Positions 53,064 to 62,027 of a stretch of 64,000 nucleotides of DNA are shown piece after piece. The stretch is from a bacterium (GTDB taxonomy: Bacteria; Planctomycetota; Planctomycetia; Isosphaerales; Isosphaeraceae): the NCBI GenBank assembly GCA_016125085.1, contig WGMM01000016.1:1-64000 (forward strand), written 5' to 3'. How positions within the stretch are numbered: position 1 is the first letter of the stretch; the number at the start of each line of letters is the position of its first letter. The position numbers were made by a program, and so were the translations under genes. The notes beneath the pieces are model-generated. The model made no database searches, was not told the DNA's origin, and worked only from the letters and a program-made list of their open reading frames with translations.

Positions 53064-53470
53064 GCGTGTTCCTCTTGATAGGGACGTGTAGGGGATGGGC
53101 GGCCGATCGTCGTTCCGAAAGTCCGAAACCGAATGAAGATGCCGCACGAACAAGAAATATTACCAATTCGGACGGTCCGAATCAAATGGTCGGTGCGAAC
53201 GGCTTCGGAGCGAATCGCAGAAGAGTCAAGAGTTTTCGATGAGCGGACGGCAGCGAACACAGCCACGTCGACCACTTCGATCGCCGTCCTTTTCCGTAAT
53301 TCACGATCCTGGCGACCCGGGAAGATTCTCACATGTCGAAGCATGAATTTTGATGAATCGGACTTGAGTATCTCCTGGAAGAACCTATGATTGTGTTGCT
53401 ATCCGGAAGTTCGGGTTTGCGAGCCGATTAGGAACTTCCGTGATTCGCCGGTCCTGTGGAATGGATGGGT
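53064..53470. other. Intergenic region with a 9-bp hairpin
   Basis: About 400 bases between the divergent FKBP gene and the first small secreted gene. CGGAAGTTC at 53404-53412 pairs with GAACTTCCG at 53432-53440 around a 19-base loop, about 30 bases before that gene's start. There is no T-run, so it is a candidate operator or leader structure and not a terminator. Confidence 0.4.
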
Positions 53471-53878
53471 ATGATTCGGAGATTGGTCTCGACGATCCTG
53501 ATCATTTCGCTATTGCCCTTTCCGGCATTGCGTCAGGGATTGAGTTCGGGCGTCGAACGTTCTCCAGAATTCGAATCGTTATTCGATTCCTCATACTTAA
53601 GCATTTCCGAAAGCGACTCAACGCACGAAGTGCCTCGTTTCACTCTGCCTTTCGATTCGGAAAGACCGGAGGAAATGCAGCCGATTTGCGTCGCTGAGAC
53701 CGAGATCTCCGAATATGAGGGATCCGAAAACGCCGAGAATGGTTCCATCGATCTTTCCTGCACATTCGAGCGTCGATCCTGCAAGGTGGCCCGTTATCGG
53801 GCTTTCGAGTATGAAATTGGTGCGGGCACTTCAAGATTTATGAACCCGAATGAGACATTTCGCACGCTGCGTTGTTGA
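53471..53878 (+). CDS. Small secreted protein A with C-terminal Cys
   Basis: 135 residues from the ATG at 53471 (ATG at 53465 also possible). The signal peptide 'VSTILIISLLPFPALRQ' is followed by a Glu/Ser-rich acidic middle ('CVAETEISEYEGSENAEN') and a tail ending F-R-T-L-R-C. It shares plan with protein B at 55574: similar signal, P-R-F/P-R-W, a Cys followed by E-x-E-x-x-E-x-E, 62-63 residues from that Cys to the end, and a final L-R-C. Sequence identity is low and coding potential is only moderate. Confidence 0.5.
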   Translation: MIRRLVSTILIISLLPFPALRQGLSSGVERSPEFESLFDSSYLSISESDSTHEVPRFTLPFDSERPEEMQPICVAETEISEYEGSENAENGSIDLSCTFERRSCKVARYRAFEYEIGAGTSRFMNPNETFRTLRC

Positions 53879-54139
53879 TCGAGCCTGGTTCGTACCTCCG
53901 AATTCGCTGATGAGGACGCTTTCGTCCGGAACGGATCGAAGCAGCGCTACGCTTTCCGGAATTTGATCATCTTCGCTCGCGCGCAGCCGTACCATGAGAG
54001 AACGGCAAACGCGGAAAACGATACCGGTTGGATGGACGCGACCTATTGTCCGGCAGCTTGATCGCAGCGGGTTTCCGTCGCGATTCGACAAGGGCTGCAG
54101 ACATATTCCGAAGACCCACAGACCGCAGGACCCCATTCC

Positions 54140-55294
54140 ATGCTCCAGACCGTGCTCGAAAATATCGGAAAGAACTTGTTCAATCCGCTGTTGCTGTTTT
54201 TCTTCACCGGATTTCTTATTCCGCTTCTGAAAGTGGAATTCGAATTTCCCAAGGCCCTGTACCAGTCACTGACGATCGTTCTCCTGCTGGGGATCGGCTG
54301 GCATGGAGGCGAAGAGCTTTCGAAACTCCCGTTCGACAGCGCCCTGATCTTCATCGCGGCATTCATGGCGCTCGGGTTCGTCATGAACAGCCTGGTCGGT
54401 ACCTTCGTGTACTACTGGATTCGCCTGTTTTCGAACGTGAAAAAGATCGACGCCGCCGCGATCGCCGGGCACTACGGCTCGACTTCCGCCGGTACGTTCG
54501 TGACGGCCCTCGGCTTCCTCAATTTCCTCAAGGTCGCGACAGCACCTTATATGCCTGTGCTGCTCGCCGTGATGGAAATTCCCGGCTGTATCGTGGCCCT
54601 TTTCCTGGCTTCGCGGTTGCGCCATTTCGGTCTGGACTCCCAGGGCCGCATGCCGGGCGAGCCGGATTACGTTCCGCCTTCGACCGTGTCGAGCGAAGAA
54701 GAAATTCCTGCGATGGACATTTCTCTCATGCCTTCCGATCAGGGTTTCAATAAGCGCCAGAAGAAGCGGTTCATCGACGGACATCTCCTGCATGAAGTCT
54801 TTCTCAATCCCGGTACGTTTCTGCTGTTCGCGGGGGTGATCATCGGCCTTCTGTCGGGGCTGCAGGGTGTGAAGGTGACCGAACCGGTGGACCACCTGTT
54901 CAATTTCGAATTCCAGCCGATTCTCTGCCTGTTTCTCATGGAAATGGGTACGACCGCGTGCCGCCGGATCAAGGATCTGAAGGCAGCGGGGCCTGGATTC
55001 GTGGCGTTCGGCATCATCACGCCGAACTTGCTGGCGGCCGTGTCTCTGTTCGTACTCTACGGATTCGTGAAACTGACGGGAATGGAAATCGAACTGGGGA
55101 CGTATCTGCTGTTCATGGTCCTGTGTGCATCGGCGTCTTACATCGCGGTGCCCGCACTTCAGCGGATGGCGATTCCGGAAGCGAGCCCGACGCTGCCTCT
55201 GGCGGCCGCGCTCGGTTTGACGTTCACCTACAACGTGACCGTCGGGATTCCGCTGTACTTCGAGCTGGTGAAACTCGTCGTGGGTACGTCCTGA
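54140..55294 (+). CDS. sbtA: SbtA-type sodium-dependent bicarbonate permease
   Basis: 384 residues with about ten hydrophobic segments in two halves, separated by a polar loop of about 60 residues ('DYVPPSTVSSEEEIPAMDIS'). Family motifs: 'FFTGFLIPLLKVEFEFPKAL', 'IAGHYGSTSAGTFVTALGFL', 'VLCASASYIAVPALQRMAIP' and 'EASPTLPLAAALGLTFTYN'. Cyanobacterial SbtA imports bicarbonate with Na+ and is controlled by a PII-like SbtB; no sbtB is seen next to it. The start at 54140 has AGGA ten bases upstream. It is flanked by the two small secreted proteins. Confidence 0.92.
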   Translation: MLQTVLENIGKNLFNPLLLFFFTGFLIPLLKVEFEFPKALYQSLTIVLLLGIGWHGGEELSKLPFDSALIFIAAFMALGFVMNSLVGTFVYYWIRLFSNVKKIDAAAIAGHYGSTSAGTFVTALGFLNFLKVATAPYMPVLLAVMEIPGCIVALFLASRLRHFGLDSQGRMPGEPDYVPPSTVSSEEEIPAMDISLMPSDQGFNKRQKKRFIDGHLLHEVFLNPGTFLLFAGVIIGLLSGLQGVKVTEPVDHLFNFEFQPILCLFLMEMGTTACRRIKDLKAAGPGFVAFGIITPNLLAAVSLFVLYGFVKLTGMEIELGTYLLFMVLCASASYIAVPALQRMAIPEASPTLPLAAALGLTFTYNVTVGIPLYFELVKLVVGTS

Positions 55295-55573
55295 CCTGTT
55301 CGAAGCTTGATTCCGCTGTCTGCGGAAGAGCCGGATGATCGGATTCACGGGAAATCATCATGGCACACGTCGATCCAGACCCCCGGCCGTAACCGGGCCG
55401 GGGAGTTTTGTGGATCGACGATATTCCATTCATATCGTACAAGCGGAGATTGAGACGACGGATTTCGCGAATTTGCCCTTGCGTCTTCGCCCATTCGGAC
55501 ATAGGATTCGAATACGACCTTCTTGTCCGATGCGTGAACCTCGTGCACGTATCGTCTTCCTGCGACAGGATCG

Positions 55574-55975
55574 ATGCTCAACCGAACCGTCTCACTATTA
55601 CTGATCATATGTTTCCTGCCTCTGCCGAATGTCCATTCGGTCGACGTGAGGAATTTGATCGTGCTGGTGGTCGGTAGCAGCGAGACGGGGTCGGCGAAAT
55701 TCGCGAAAGTCGAACCGCACGAAGACCCTTATCCGCGATGGGTGCAAGGTCACGCCGATTTCGAGGATTCGGAACGGCTTGTCTTCTGCGAGATGGAAAA
55801 GGAAGTCAGGGAAAACGAGTCGAAGGATGGCGAGGACAATTTCTTCGATGAGGTTCCTTACGTGGGAACCGAAACCGGCGGTCGCCTGACGATCCAGTCC
55901 TTGCGTACTATACTATCGATCCGTATGCGATCGGTGGAATCGATCTATTCGCGGTTACATTTATTACGCTGTTGA
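55574..55975 (+). CDS. Small secreted protein B with C-terminal Cys
   Basis: 133 residues from the ATG at 55574, with AGGA five bases upstream. The signal peptide 'TVSLLLIICFLPLPNVHS' is followed by an acidic middle ('CEMEKEVRENESKDGEDN') and a basic C-terminus ending H-L-L-R-C. It resembles protein A at 53471 in plan. In another frame the last 25 codons also look protein-like, so a frameshift near 55905 cannot be excluded. Confidence 0.5.
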   Translation: MLNRTVSLLLIICFLPLPNVHSVDVRNLIVLVVGSSETGSAKFAKVEPHEDPYPRWVQGHADFEDSERLVFCEMEKEVRENESKDGEDNFFDEVPYVGTETGGRLTIQSLRTILSIRMRSVESIYSRLHLLRC

Positions 55976-56241
55976 AACCGGATCCTCCTGGTTGCCGGTA
56001 ATTGCCGACACCGTTCGCTGCCAGGTCAATCGACGCGCAAATCCTTCGTCTCAAAAGGACTGACGCGATACCGCGGAATGCGGGTCGCGAGAATGGACGC
56101 TGCGATTCGAAATCGCCGTCGTGTCCGCGCGAAAACATACTTGTCATCGCTCCGCGAATCGAAATGGCATTCGAGTGCATTTCGCGATTTCGGAGCTGCG
56201 AAATACCCGATTCACCCCCACCTGAATCTGGATGGTGTTCC

Positions 56242-57933
56242 ATGTCCATGAACGAATTGCGTGCGGAAGTGCCCCGTAACGGGATACCGGGGCTGAAACA
56301 CTGGCGACACGACATTCTCGCCGGTCTTCTGGTTTCGATCGTGTCCCTGCCGCTATCTCTCGGAATCGCCGTCGCCTCAGGCGCACCACCGATCACGGGG
56401 CTCACCTCAGCGATTATCGCGGGTGCGATCGTGCCCTTCATCGGCGGAACTTACGTAACTGTCAGCGGCCCTGCTGCGGGCCTGGCGCCGGCTTTGCTCA
56501 CAGGGATGCTGGCTCTTGGCGAGGGGGATAAAGTCAAGGGTTACCCGCTTCTGCTGGCCGTGATCATGATCGTCGGAGCCATTCAGATCGTTCTGAGCCT
56601 GTTGAAGGCCGCTCAGCTGAGTGCCATTTTTCCTTCGGTCGTCGTGGAAGGCATGCTGGCATCGATCGGTCTTTTGATCATCGCCAAACAGATACCCTAC
56701 CTGATGGGGTCGAAATTTCAGGCGCATACGTTTTTCGAGTATGTCGCCGAGATTCCCGATGGACTCAGCAGGGCGAATCCATCGGTCCTGTTCCTCGGTA
56801 TGGCATCCCTGGCGACGTTGTTCATTCTCGCGTCGAGCAAGAACAGAAATGTGCGCAAAATACCGCCGCAACTGATCGTCGTCGTGCTGGGTTCGCTCGC
56901 GGGCGTCGTTCTTGGGCTGGAAGGCGATTACCTCATCCATCTGCCGGACAACGTGCTGGAACACGGCGTCACGGTGCCGCATTTCTCTGGTTTGTTCGCC
57001 AGCAGCCATCTGTACACGGTCGCGATCGTGACTGTGGTGACGCTGACGCTGATCGATGGCGTCGAATCGCTGGCGACAGCTGCGGCCATCGACCGGATCG
57101 ACCCGTTTCACCGCAAGAGCGACCCGAACCGCACGCTGCTGGCGATGGGTATGTGCAACATCGCCTCGAGCATGGCGGGCGGCCTGACGATCATCCCTGG
57201 CGGGGTGAAGAGCAAGGCCTGCATCGTGGCGGGCGGCCGAACGCTCTGGTCGAACATGTACAATGCGATTTTCCTCGTGCTTTACCTGTCGCTCTTCAAG
57301 TCGCTGATCAATGCCATTCCGTATACGATTCTGGCTTCCATCCTGATCTATACGGGTTATCGGATGTGCGAACCGAAGATCTGGCGGCACCTTGCGAAAA
57401 TCGGCCCGGATCAGTTGTTCCTGTTCGTGGCGACGATCGTGGCGACACTCCTGACGGACCTTCTCATCGGAATCGCGGTCGGAACGGTGCTGAAGCTGTG
57501 CGTGGCGTTGTATTTCGATTCGAAGATGGAGCGCGATGGTGAAGGAAAAGGCATCCCGACCGGGAAAGCGATCAGCCACATTCCTTCCCGGATCCGGGCG
57601 ATGTTCCGGAATCCCGTCGTTTCGACGGATTCGCATGACGACTCGTTCGACCTGCACTTCGGCGGTCCTGTCGTGTGCTTCAACAGCTTCGCCCTGAGCA
57701 AGGCGATCGAGTCGATTCCCAAGCAGGCCAGGCACATTCGCCTGTTCATCGACGAAGACGTTTCGGTCATCGATCATACGTCCTTCGAGATCCTGCACGA
57801 ATTCAAGAACGAGATCGAACGAGTCGGCGACTCGAAAGTCGAATTCGTCGGCCTCGATCGTATGCGAAGCCTCTCCGCGCACGAAAGCTCGTTCCGGCTC
57901 GGATATCGATTCCCAACGGTCTCGAACGATTGA
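56242..57933 (+). CDS. SulP-family anion transporter with STAS domain
   Basis: 563 residues from the ATG at 56242 (56248 is an alternative). About 11-12 membrane segments; 'ILAGLLVSIVSLPLSLGIAV', 'ASGAPPITGLTSAIIAGAIV' and 'GGTYVTVSGPAAGLAPALLT' are the SulP signature region, and 'VTLTLIDGVESLATAAAIDR' and 'MCNIASSMAGGLTIIPGGVK' follow. The C-terminal ~120 residues are a STAS domain ('FDLHFGGPVVCFNSFALSKA', 'EDVSVIDHTSFEILHEFKN'). SulP members carry sulfate, bicarbonate (BicA) or dicarboxylates. The neighbouring sbtA makes bicarbonate a reasonable guess. Confidence 0.9.
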   Translation: MSMNELRAEVPRNGIPGLKHWRHDILAGLLVSIVSLPLSLGIAVASGAPPITGLTSAIIAGAIVPFIGGTYVTVSGPAAGLAPALLTGMLALGEGDKVKGYPLLLAVIMIVGAIQIVLSLLKAAQLSAIFPSVVVEGMLASIGLLIIAKQIPYLMGSKFQAHTFFEYVAEIPDGLSRANPSVLFLGMASLATLFILASSKNRNVRKIPPQLIVVVLGSLAGVVLGLEGDYLIHLPDNVLEHGVTVPHFSGLFASSHLYTVAIVTVVTLTLIDGVESLATAAAIDRIDPFHRKSDPNRTLLAMGMCNIASSMAGGLTIIPGGVKSKACIVAGGRTLWSNMYNAIFLVLYLSLFKSLINAIPYTILASILIYTGYRMCEPKIWRHLAKIGPDQLFLFVATIVATLLTDLLIGIAVGTVLKLCVALYFDSKMERDGEGKGIPTGKAISHIPSRIRAMFRNPVVSTDSHDDSFDLHFGGPVVCFNSFALSKAIESIPKQARHIRLFIDEDVSVIDHTSFEILHEFKNEIERVGDSKVEFVGLDRMRSLSAHESSFRLGYRFPTVSND

Positions 57934-58256
57934 GTCGTTCCGGTATGGGAATTCGGTCCCGGCATCTTCATCGAAGGTCCGGCGGCTTCGCGGAAAGAAA
58001 TCCAGCGCTTGCGAAATTCCTGGGCGATCGATTCGGGCGAGCCAGGTACGCCCTGCTTCATTCGAAATCGGTCGCCCCATTTCGAAGTTCCCGCTTCGGA
58101 AAGCGAAGCAGGCGATACTTCGAGACCAGAAGATCGATCCGGCCGAGCGAAGAACAGGGGCCGGCATCGAATTTGCGGGGTTGACATGCAAGTGTCCTTG
58201 GCTCAGGATTCGTACTTCCCGAATCGAGCGGCGTGTCCAGATCGAAAGCACCGAAA
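57934..58256. other. Intergenic region before the Hyf-like operon
   Basis: About 320 bases after the SulP gene. It should hold the promoter of the Hyf-like operon unless that is read through from the SulP gene. No promoter boxes, terminator hairpin or small gene could be supported. Confidence 0.35.
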
Positions 58257-60299
58257 ATGATCATCCAGGTCGCGTGGTCGATATCGTTCATTGCCGGGTT
58301 GAGTCTGATCGCTCTCAGTATCTTCGCGAACACCGCTTTGCGCCCTCAGCTCCGGCGTATTCTGCTGTCGGCTGCCGCGGCTTCGATGGTCATGGCCGCA
58401 GTGGTTTCGGTTCGGACGCTCGCAAGCGGTTCCGCCGTCGAATTCACCGGGCCATGGTTTCTGCCGATCGGTTCCTGCGCCATGCGGATCGGCGTGTCCG
58501 AAGCCATGATGCTTCTGCTCGTCAATCTGTTCGGGGGCCTGATTCTCGCATCCCTCTGGCGTGAAGAATCGGAACTCGATCTTGGTGCGCTGATCGTCCT
58601 GATACCGGCCCTGGGCGTTTGCTTGGCGGCCAGGGATGTCATCCTGTTTTTGATCGCATGGGAAACGATGGCCCTTTGCGGGGTCGTCTGGCAGCGTGGT
58701 CGTTCGCTTCCCGAAGATCACTATTTCGGTCATGGCCTCTGGGCCTATCTGGCTTCGGCGAACCTTGCCACAGGTTGCCTCATGGTCGCGCTTCCGCTGC
58801 TTGCGAAACTTGGCGGGGCTGAGTTCGGGCCGGCAGGCGGACCCTTGCTCTGGGACGGTCACTTCGCAAGCGAAGCCAACCCCGTGACGGCCTGGGGGCT
58901 TGTCTTTCTCGTGCTCGCGGGCTTCGGAACCAAAGCGGGCCTGTTTCCGTTCCATGTCTGGATCCGCACGGTCTACCGCAACGCTCCGGCCCACTTCGGC
59001 GCGATTTCTTCGGGCCTGATGGCCAAAGTGAGCCTGTTCCTTCTGATTCGCACGCTGATCCGCATGATTCCGCTTCTCGGCCCGGAACGCCTTCCATGGC
59101 TTGCGGGGCTGCTGATGCTCATCGGCATGGCGACCGGCCTGGCCGGCCTCGCCGGTGCACTGACGAGTGCCCGCATCAAGGTCATTCTCGGTTATTCCAG
59201 TATGGAGAATGTCGGGATCATCCTGATCGGCACGGGCCTGGCGTTCTGGGGTGTCGCACGCGAGGCCTGGGTGGTCACCACGTTCGCGTTCGTCGGTGTC
59301 TGGTTCCATATCCTGAATCACATGCTGGCCAAGACGTGCCTGTTTCTGGCTTCTCGCAACATCATTCAGCAGTCTTCCACCGACGACCTCGCTCGCCTGG
59401 GCGGGCTGCACCTGCGCATGCCGGTCACGGCTGCCGCGTTCGGGGCAGGGGCGCTGGCCCTTTCGGCGATGGTGCCGCTGAACGCCTTCAACAGTGAGCT
59501 GATGATCTACGACGGCCTGTTTCGCGGCGTACTGGCGCTGGGGCCAGTGGGGCGCGACCTGGCGATCGTGGCGATCGCGGTTCTGGGGCTGATGGGCGGC
59601 CTGGCCGCTGCCTGTTTCACGGGGGTCTGGGGCCTTGGCTTCCTGGGTAACCCTCGTACGGCGGCGGCGGAAAAAGTCAGCGAAGCGGAGCTGTCGCCGG
59701 AAAATCGCTGGATCGCGAAGTTCATGACCTTCGCGATCATCGTTCTGGGCATCCTGCCCATCCTTGGCTATTTCGTCGTGCGGCGTGCCGTTGCGGAGAG
59801 CCTCGTCAACTCCGGCTATGCGGAAGGCATTTCCCGTCAGGCCGATTCGGACGTCCGCTCGCTCCTGCTTTGGCTTTCGCTTGTGGCCTCGCTGCTTTTC
59901 ATGCTCCTGCTCGGACTCAAACGCTGGCGTGATCGACGTCTCAATGCGGCGACGATCGATTCGGGCCTGACGTGGGACTGCGGCTTCGGCTACACCGATT
60001 CCTTCGCACGCGGGCAATACGGGCCGCTTTCCTACTTCGATCCGCTGAGTGCTTATGTAAGCAAGTGGACATGGCAGAAGGTGCATCGGCCCGAAATTCG
60101 GGAACCGTTTCCGGCGAAGATGCGGGTCCGGATCGAATCGGTGGATGGCATGCTGCATTACGTCTATGACCCGATTTTCCGGTTCGTCGGCAAGTACATG
60201 TCCCGGCTGCGCTGGATCCAGGCCGGCTCGATCCAGCTCTATCTGGCGATGATGGCCTTGACGCTCGTCGCGATGCTGGCCTGGGTGGCGGTACTCTGA
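58257..60299 (+). CDS. hyfB: HyfB/HycC-like proton-pumping membrane subunit
   Basis: 680 residues from the ATG at 58257, with GAAAG upstream. At least 14 membrane segments of the Mrp-antiporter/NuoL-N family. Key residues of proton transfer are present: Glu in 'FLIAWETMALCGVVWQ', Lys in 'GFGTKAGLFPFHVWIRTVYR', and Lys/His in 'HILNHMLAKTCLFLASRN'. 'ARIKVILGYSSMENVGIILI' is the family signature. The C-terminal part has 'TWDCGFGYTDSFARGQYGP', as in HycC. It is the first gene of the operon and the only antiporter-like subunit visible (hyfF is absent). Confidence 0.93.
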   Translation: MIIQVAWSISFIAGLSLIALSIFANTALRPQLRRILLSAAAASMVMAAVVSVRTLASGSAVEFTGPWFLPIGSCAMRIGVSEAMMLLLVNLFGGLILASLWREESELDLGALIVLIPALGVCLAARDVILFLIAWETMALCGVVWQRGRSLPEDHYFGHGLWAYLASANLATGCLMVALPLLAKLGGAEFGPAGGPLLWDGHFASEANPVTAWGLVFLVLAGFGTKAGLFPFHVWIRTVYRNAPAHFGAISSGLMAKVSLFLLIRTLIRMIPLLGPERLPWLAGLLMLIGMATGLAGLAGALTSARIKVILGYSSMENVGIILIGTGLAFWGVAREAWVVTTFAFVGVWFHILNHMLAKTCLFLASRNIIQQSSTDDLARLGGLHLRMPVTAAAFGAGALALSAMVPLNAFNSELMIYDGLFRGVLALGPVGRDLAIVAIAVLGLMGGLAAACFTGVWGLGFLGNPRTAAAEKVSEAELSPENRWIAKFMTFAIIVLGILPILGYFVVRRAVAESLVNSGYAEGISRQADSDVRSLLLWLSLVASLLFMLLLGLKRWRDRRLNAATIDSGLTWDCGFGYTDSFARGQYGPLSYFDPLSAYVSKWTWQKVHRPEIREPFPAKMRVRIESVDGMLHYVYDPIFRFVGKYMSRLRWIQAGSIQLYLAMMALTLVAMLAWVAVL

Positions 60300-60314
60300 G
60301 GAAAGGCAAGACAA

Positions 60315-61310
60315 ATGATGGCAGAGTTCGCCTGGCTCGCAGAAACGTTGATGCAGAGAACGATTCAGATGTTCATTCTGATCGTGCTGCCACCGATGTT
60401 CATCGGGATCATCGTCAAATTGAAGGCCGTGGCCGCGGGCCGGAAGGGGCCGCCGATCTGGCAGCCGTATCTTGATCTGGCGAGGCTGAGCCGCAAGGGG
60501 GTCGTCTATTCGACGGCGACGGGCCAGGTCTTCCGCTGGGCTCCACTGCTTGTGGTGGCCTCCTCGATCACGGCGGGGCTGATCGTGCCGATGGCCGGCT
60601 TCACCGCGCCGATCCACTTTTCGGGCGACCTGATCGTTTTCGCCTATGTGCTGGCTCTGGGAAGGCTTGCGATCATCCTGGCGTCTCTCGACACCGGCAG
60701 CGCGTTCGAGGGCATGGGAGCGAGCCGGGAAGCGAGTTTCGCGGCTCTGGCCGAGCCCACGATGTTCCTGATTCTCGTCAGTCTGGGGTTGCTGGGCCAT
60801 GCGGATCCGCACAAGTTCGGCGTCGAATGGTCGCTCACCGGCACGCTCGCCCAGATGGAAATGATCACCTGGGCCCACTATGGGCCGGCATTGCTGCCGT
60901 TGTCGTTCGCTCTGTTCGTGCTGATCCTGCTTGAGAACAGTCGCGTGCCGTTCGATGACCCCACGACGCACCTCGAATTGACGATGATCCACGAAGTGAT
61001 GATTCTGGACCACTCCGGCCCCGATCTCGCACTGATGGAATACGGCGCGGCCGTGAAACTGCTGGTGTTTCAGTCGCTTCTGGGGCGGATCATCTTTCCG
61101 CACCACTTCGAAAGCCAGTGGGCCGATGTCGTGACGTTCGTGATCAAGATCGGCGTTTTGTCGGTCTGCGTCACGGCCGTCGAGGTAGGGATGGCACGCC
61201 TGAAAATGAACAGGATTCCGGGGATTCTGCTGGGAGCCTTCATTCTGGCGGCTCTGAGCGTCGTCGTGATGCTCGTGGAAATGGGCGAATTTCGGGGGCT
61301 TCCGTCATGA
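60315..61310 (+). CDS. hyfC: HyfC/HycD-like membrane subunit (NuoH family)
   Basis: 331 residues with about eight membrane segments. 'RTIQMFILIVLPPMFIGIIV' at the N-terminus, 'GRKGPPIWQPYLDLARLSRK', 'FEGMGASREASFAALAEPTM' and 'ENSRVPFDDPTTHLELTMIH' match the NuoH/HycD signature, including the conserved E and D/H residues near the quinone/ferredoxin module. It anchors the soluble arm to the membrane. It begins 16 bases after hyfB and its stop overlaps the next start as ATGA. Confidence 0.95.
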   Translation: MMAEFAWLAETLMQRTIQMFILIVLPPMFIGIIVKLKAVAAGRKGPPIWQPYLDLARLSRKGVVYSTATGQVFRWAPLLVVASSITAGLIVPMAGFTAPIHFSGDLIVFAYVLALGRLAIILASLDTGSAFEGMGASREASFAALAEPTMFLILVSLGLLGHADPHKFGVEWSLTGTLAQMEMITWAHYGPALLPLSFALFVLILLENSRVPFDDPTTHLELTMIHEVMILDHSGPDLALMEYGAAVKLLVFQSLLGRIIFPHHFESQWADVVTFVIKIGVLSVCVTAVEVGMARLKMNRIPGILLGAFILAALSVVVMLVEMGEFRGLPS

Positions 61311-61981
61311 ATTCGATGGATGAAGTTCTGCTGCACGAGTTCATCGACATTCTGCTCGTCGCGGTGCTGATTCTCGACCTGTTGATCGTCGCGACACGCA
61401 AACTCAAGTCCTCGGTCTGGATGAACGCATCCCAGGCGGCACTGCTGGGGCTGATGCCGCTGCTTCTGACAGGCGGAGAGCTGGAATTTCACGTGGTGCT
61501 GATGAGCGTGGCGATTCTCGTCGTCCGCGGGCTCGTCATTCCCTTCGTCCTGCTGCGTTCCGTCCGCTCCGCGCCGGTTTCCGTCGAACTGCGATCGCTC
61601 GTCGATCAGGCGACGGCCGTCAGCCTGGCGGCGGTTCTCTTCGGGCTATCGTTCGCACTCGGAATCAATCTCCCCCTGCCGGCCGCGATTCCCCACTTCT
61701 CCGACCTGCTTGTGCCGACGGCTCTGACGACGATCATGATCGGCCTGCTGCTGCTGGTCATTCGCACCCAGGCCCTGATGCAGGTGATCGGGTATCTGAC
61801 CATCGAGAACGGGATCTTCCTGATCGGCCTGGCGCTGGTGCGGGAAACGCCGGTCGTCGTCGAACTTGGCATCCTGCTGGATGTCTTCGTCGGCGTTTTC
61901 GTCATGGGCATCGTCCTGTTCCACATCAGTCAGGCATTCGAACACCTGGATACGACCGAACTGAGCAGCCTGCGCGATTGA
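61307..61981 (+). CDS. hyfE: HyfE-like membrane subunit
   Basis: 224 residues from the ATG at 61307, overlapping the hyfC stop by four bases. About six membrane segments; 'ALMQVIGYLTIENGIFLIGL' followed by 'VELGILLDVFVGVFVMGIVL' is the NuoK-like core with its conserved Glu and acidic residues in the membrane. HyfE resembles NuoK with an extended N-terminal half. In E. coli it belongs to hydrogenase-4 and not to FHL-1. Confidence 0.93.
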   Translation: MNSMDEVLLHEFIDILLVAVLILDLLIVATRKLKSSVWMNASQAALLGLMPLLLTGGELEFHVVLMSVAILVVRGLVIPFVLLRSVRSAPVSVELRSLVDQATAVSLAAVLFGLSFALGINLPLPAAIPHFSDLLVPTALTTIMIGLLLLVIRTQALMQVIGYLTIENGIFLIGLALVRETPVVVELGILLDVFVGVFVMGIVLFHISQAFEHLDTTELSSLRD

Positions 61982-62027
61982 CCGGGCGCCTGGAACGTAT
62001 TCCCAACCGTTGAGGTTCGAGCGACTC

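Noticed and set aside
57774..58187. 137-codon minus-strand frame between SulP and hyfB
   Set aside because: It overlaps the end of the SulP gene and has no features of a protein domain.
58203..61106. Very long open frame (967 codons) on the minus strand opposite hyfB and hyfC
   Set aside because: The plus strand encodes clear HyfB and HyfC proteins here. The antisense frame is rich in Arg, His, Gln and Pro, has no domain, and arises from high GC at third codon positions.
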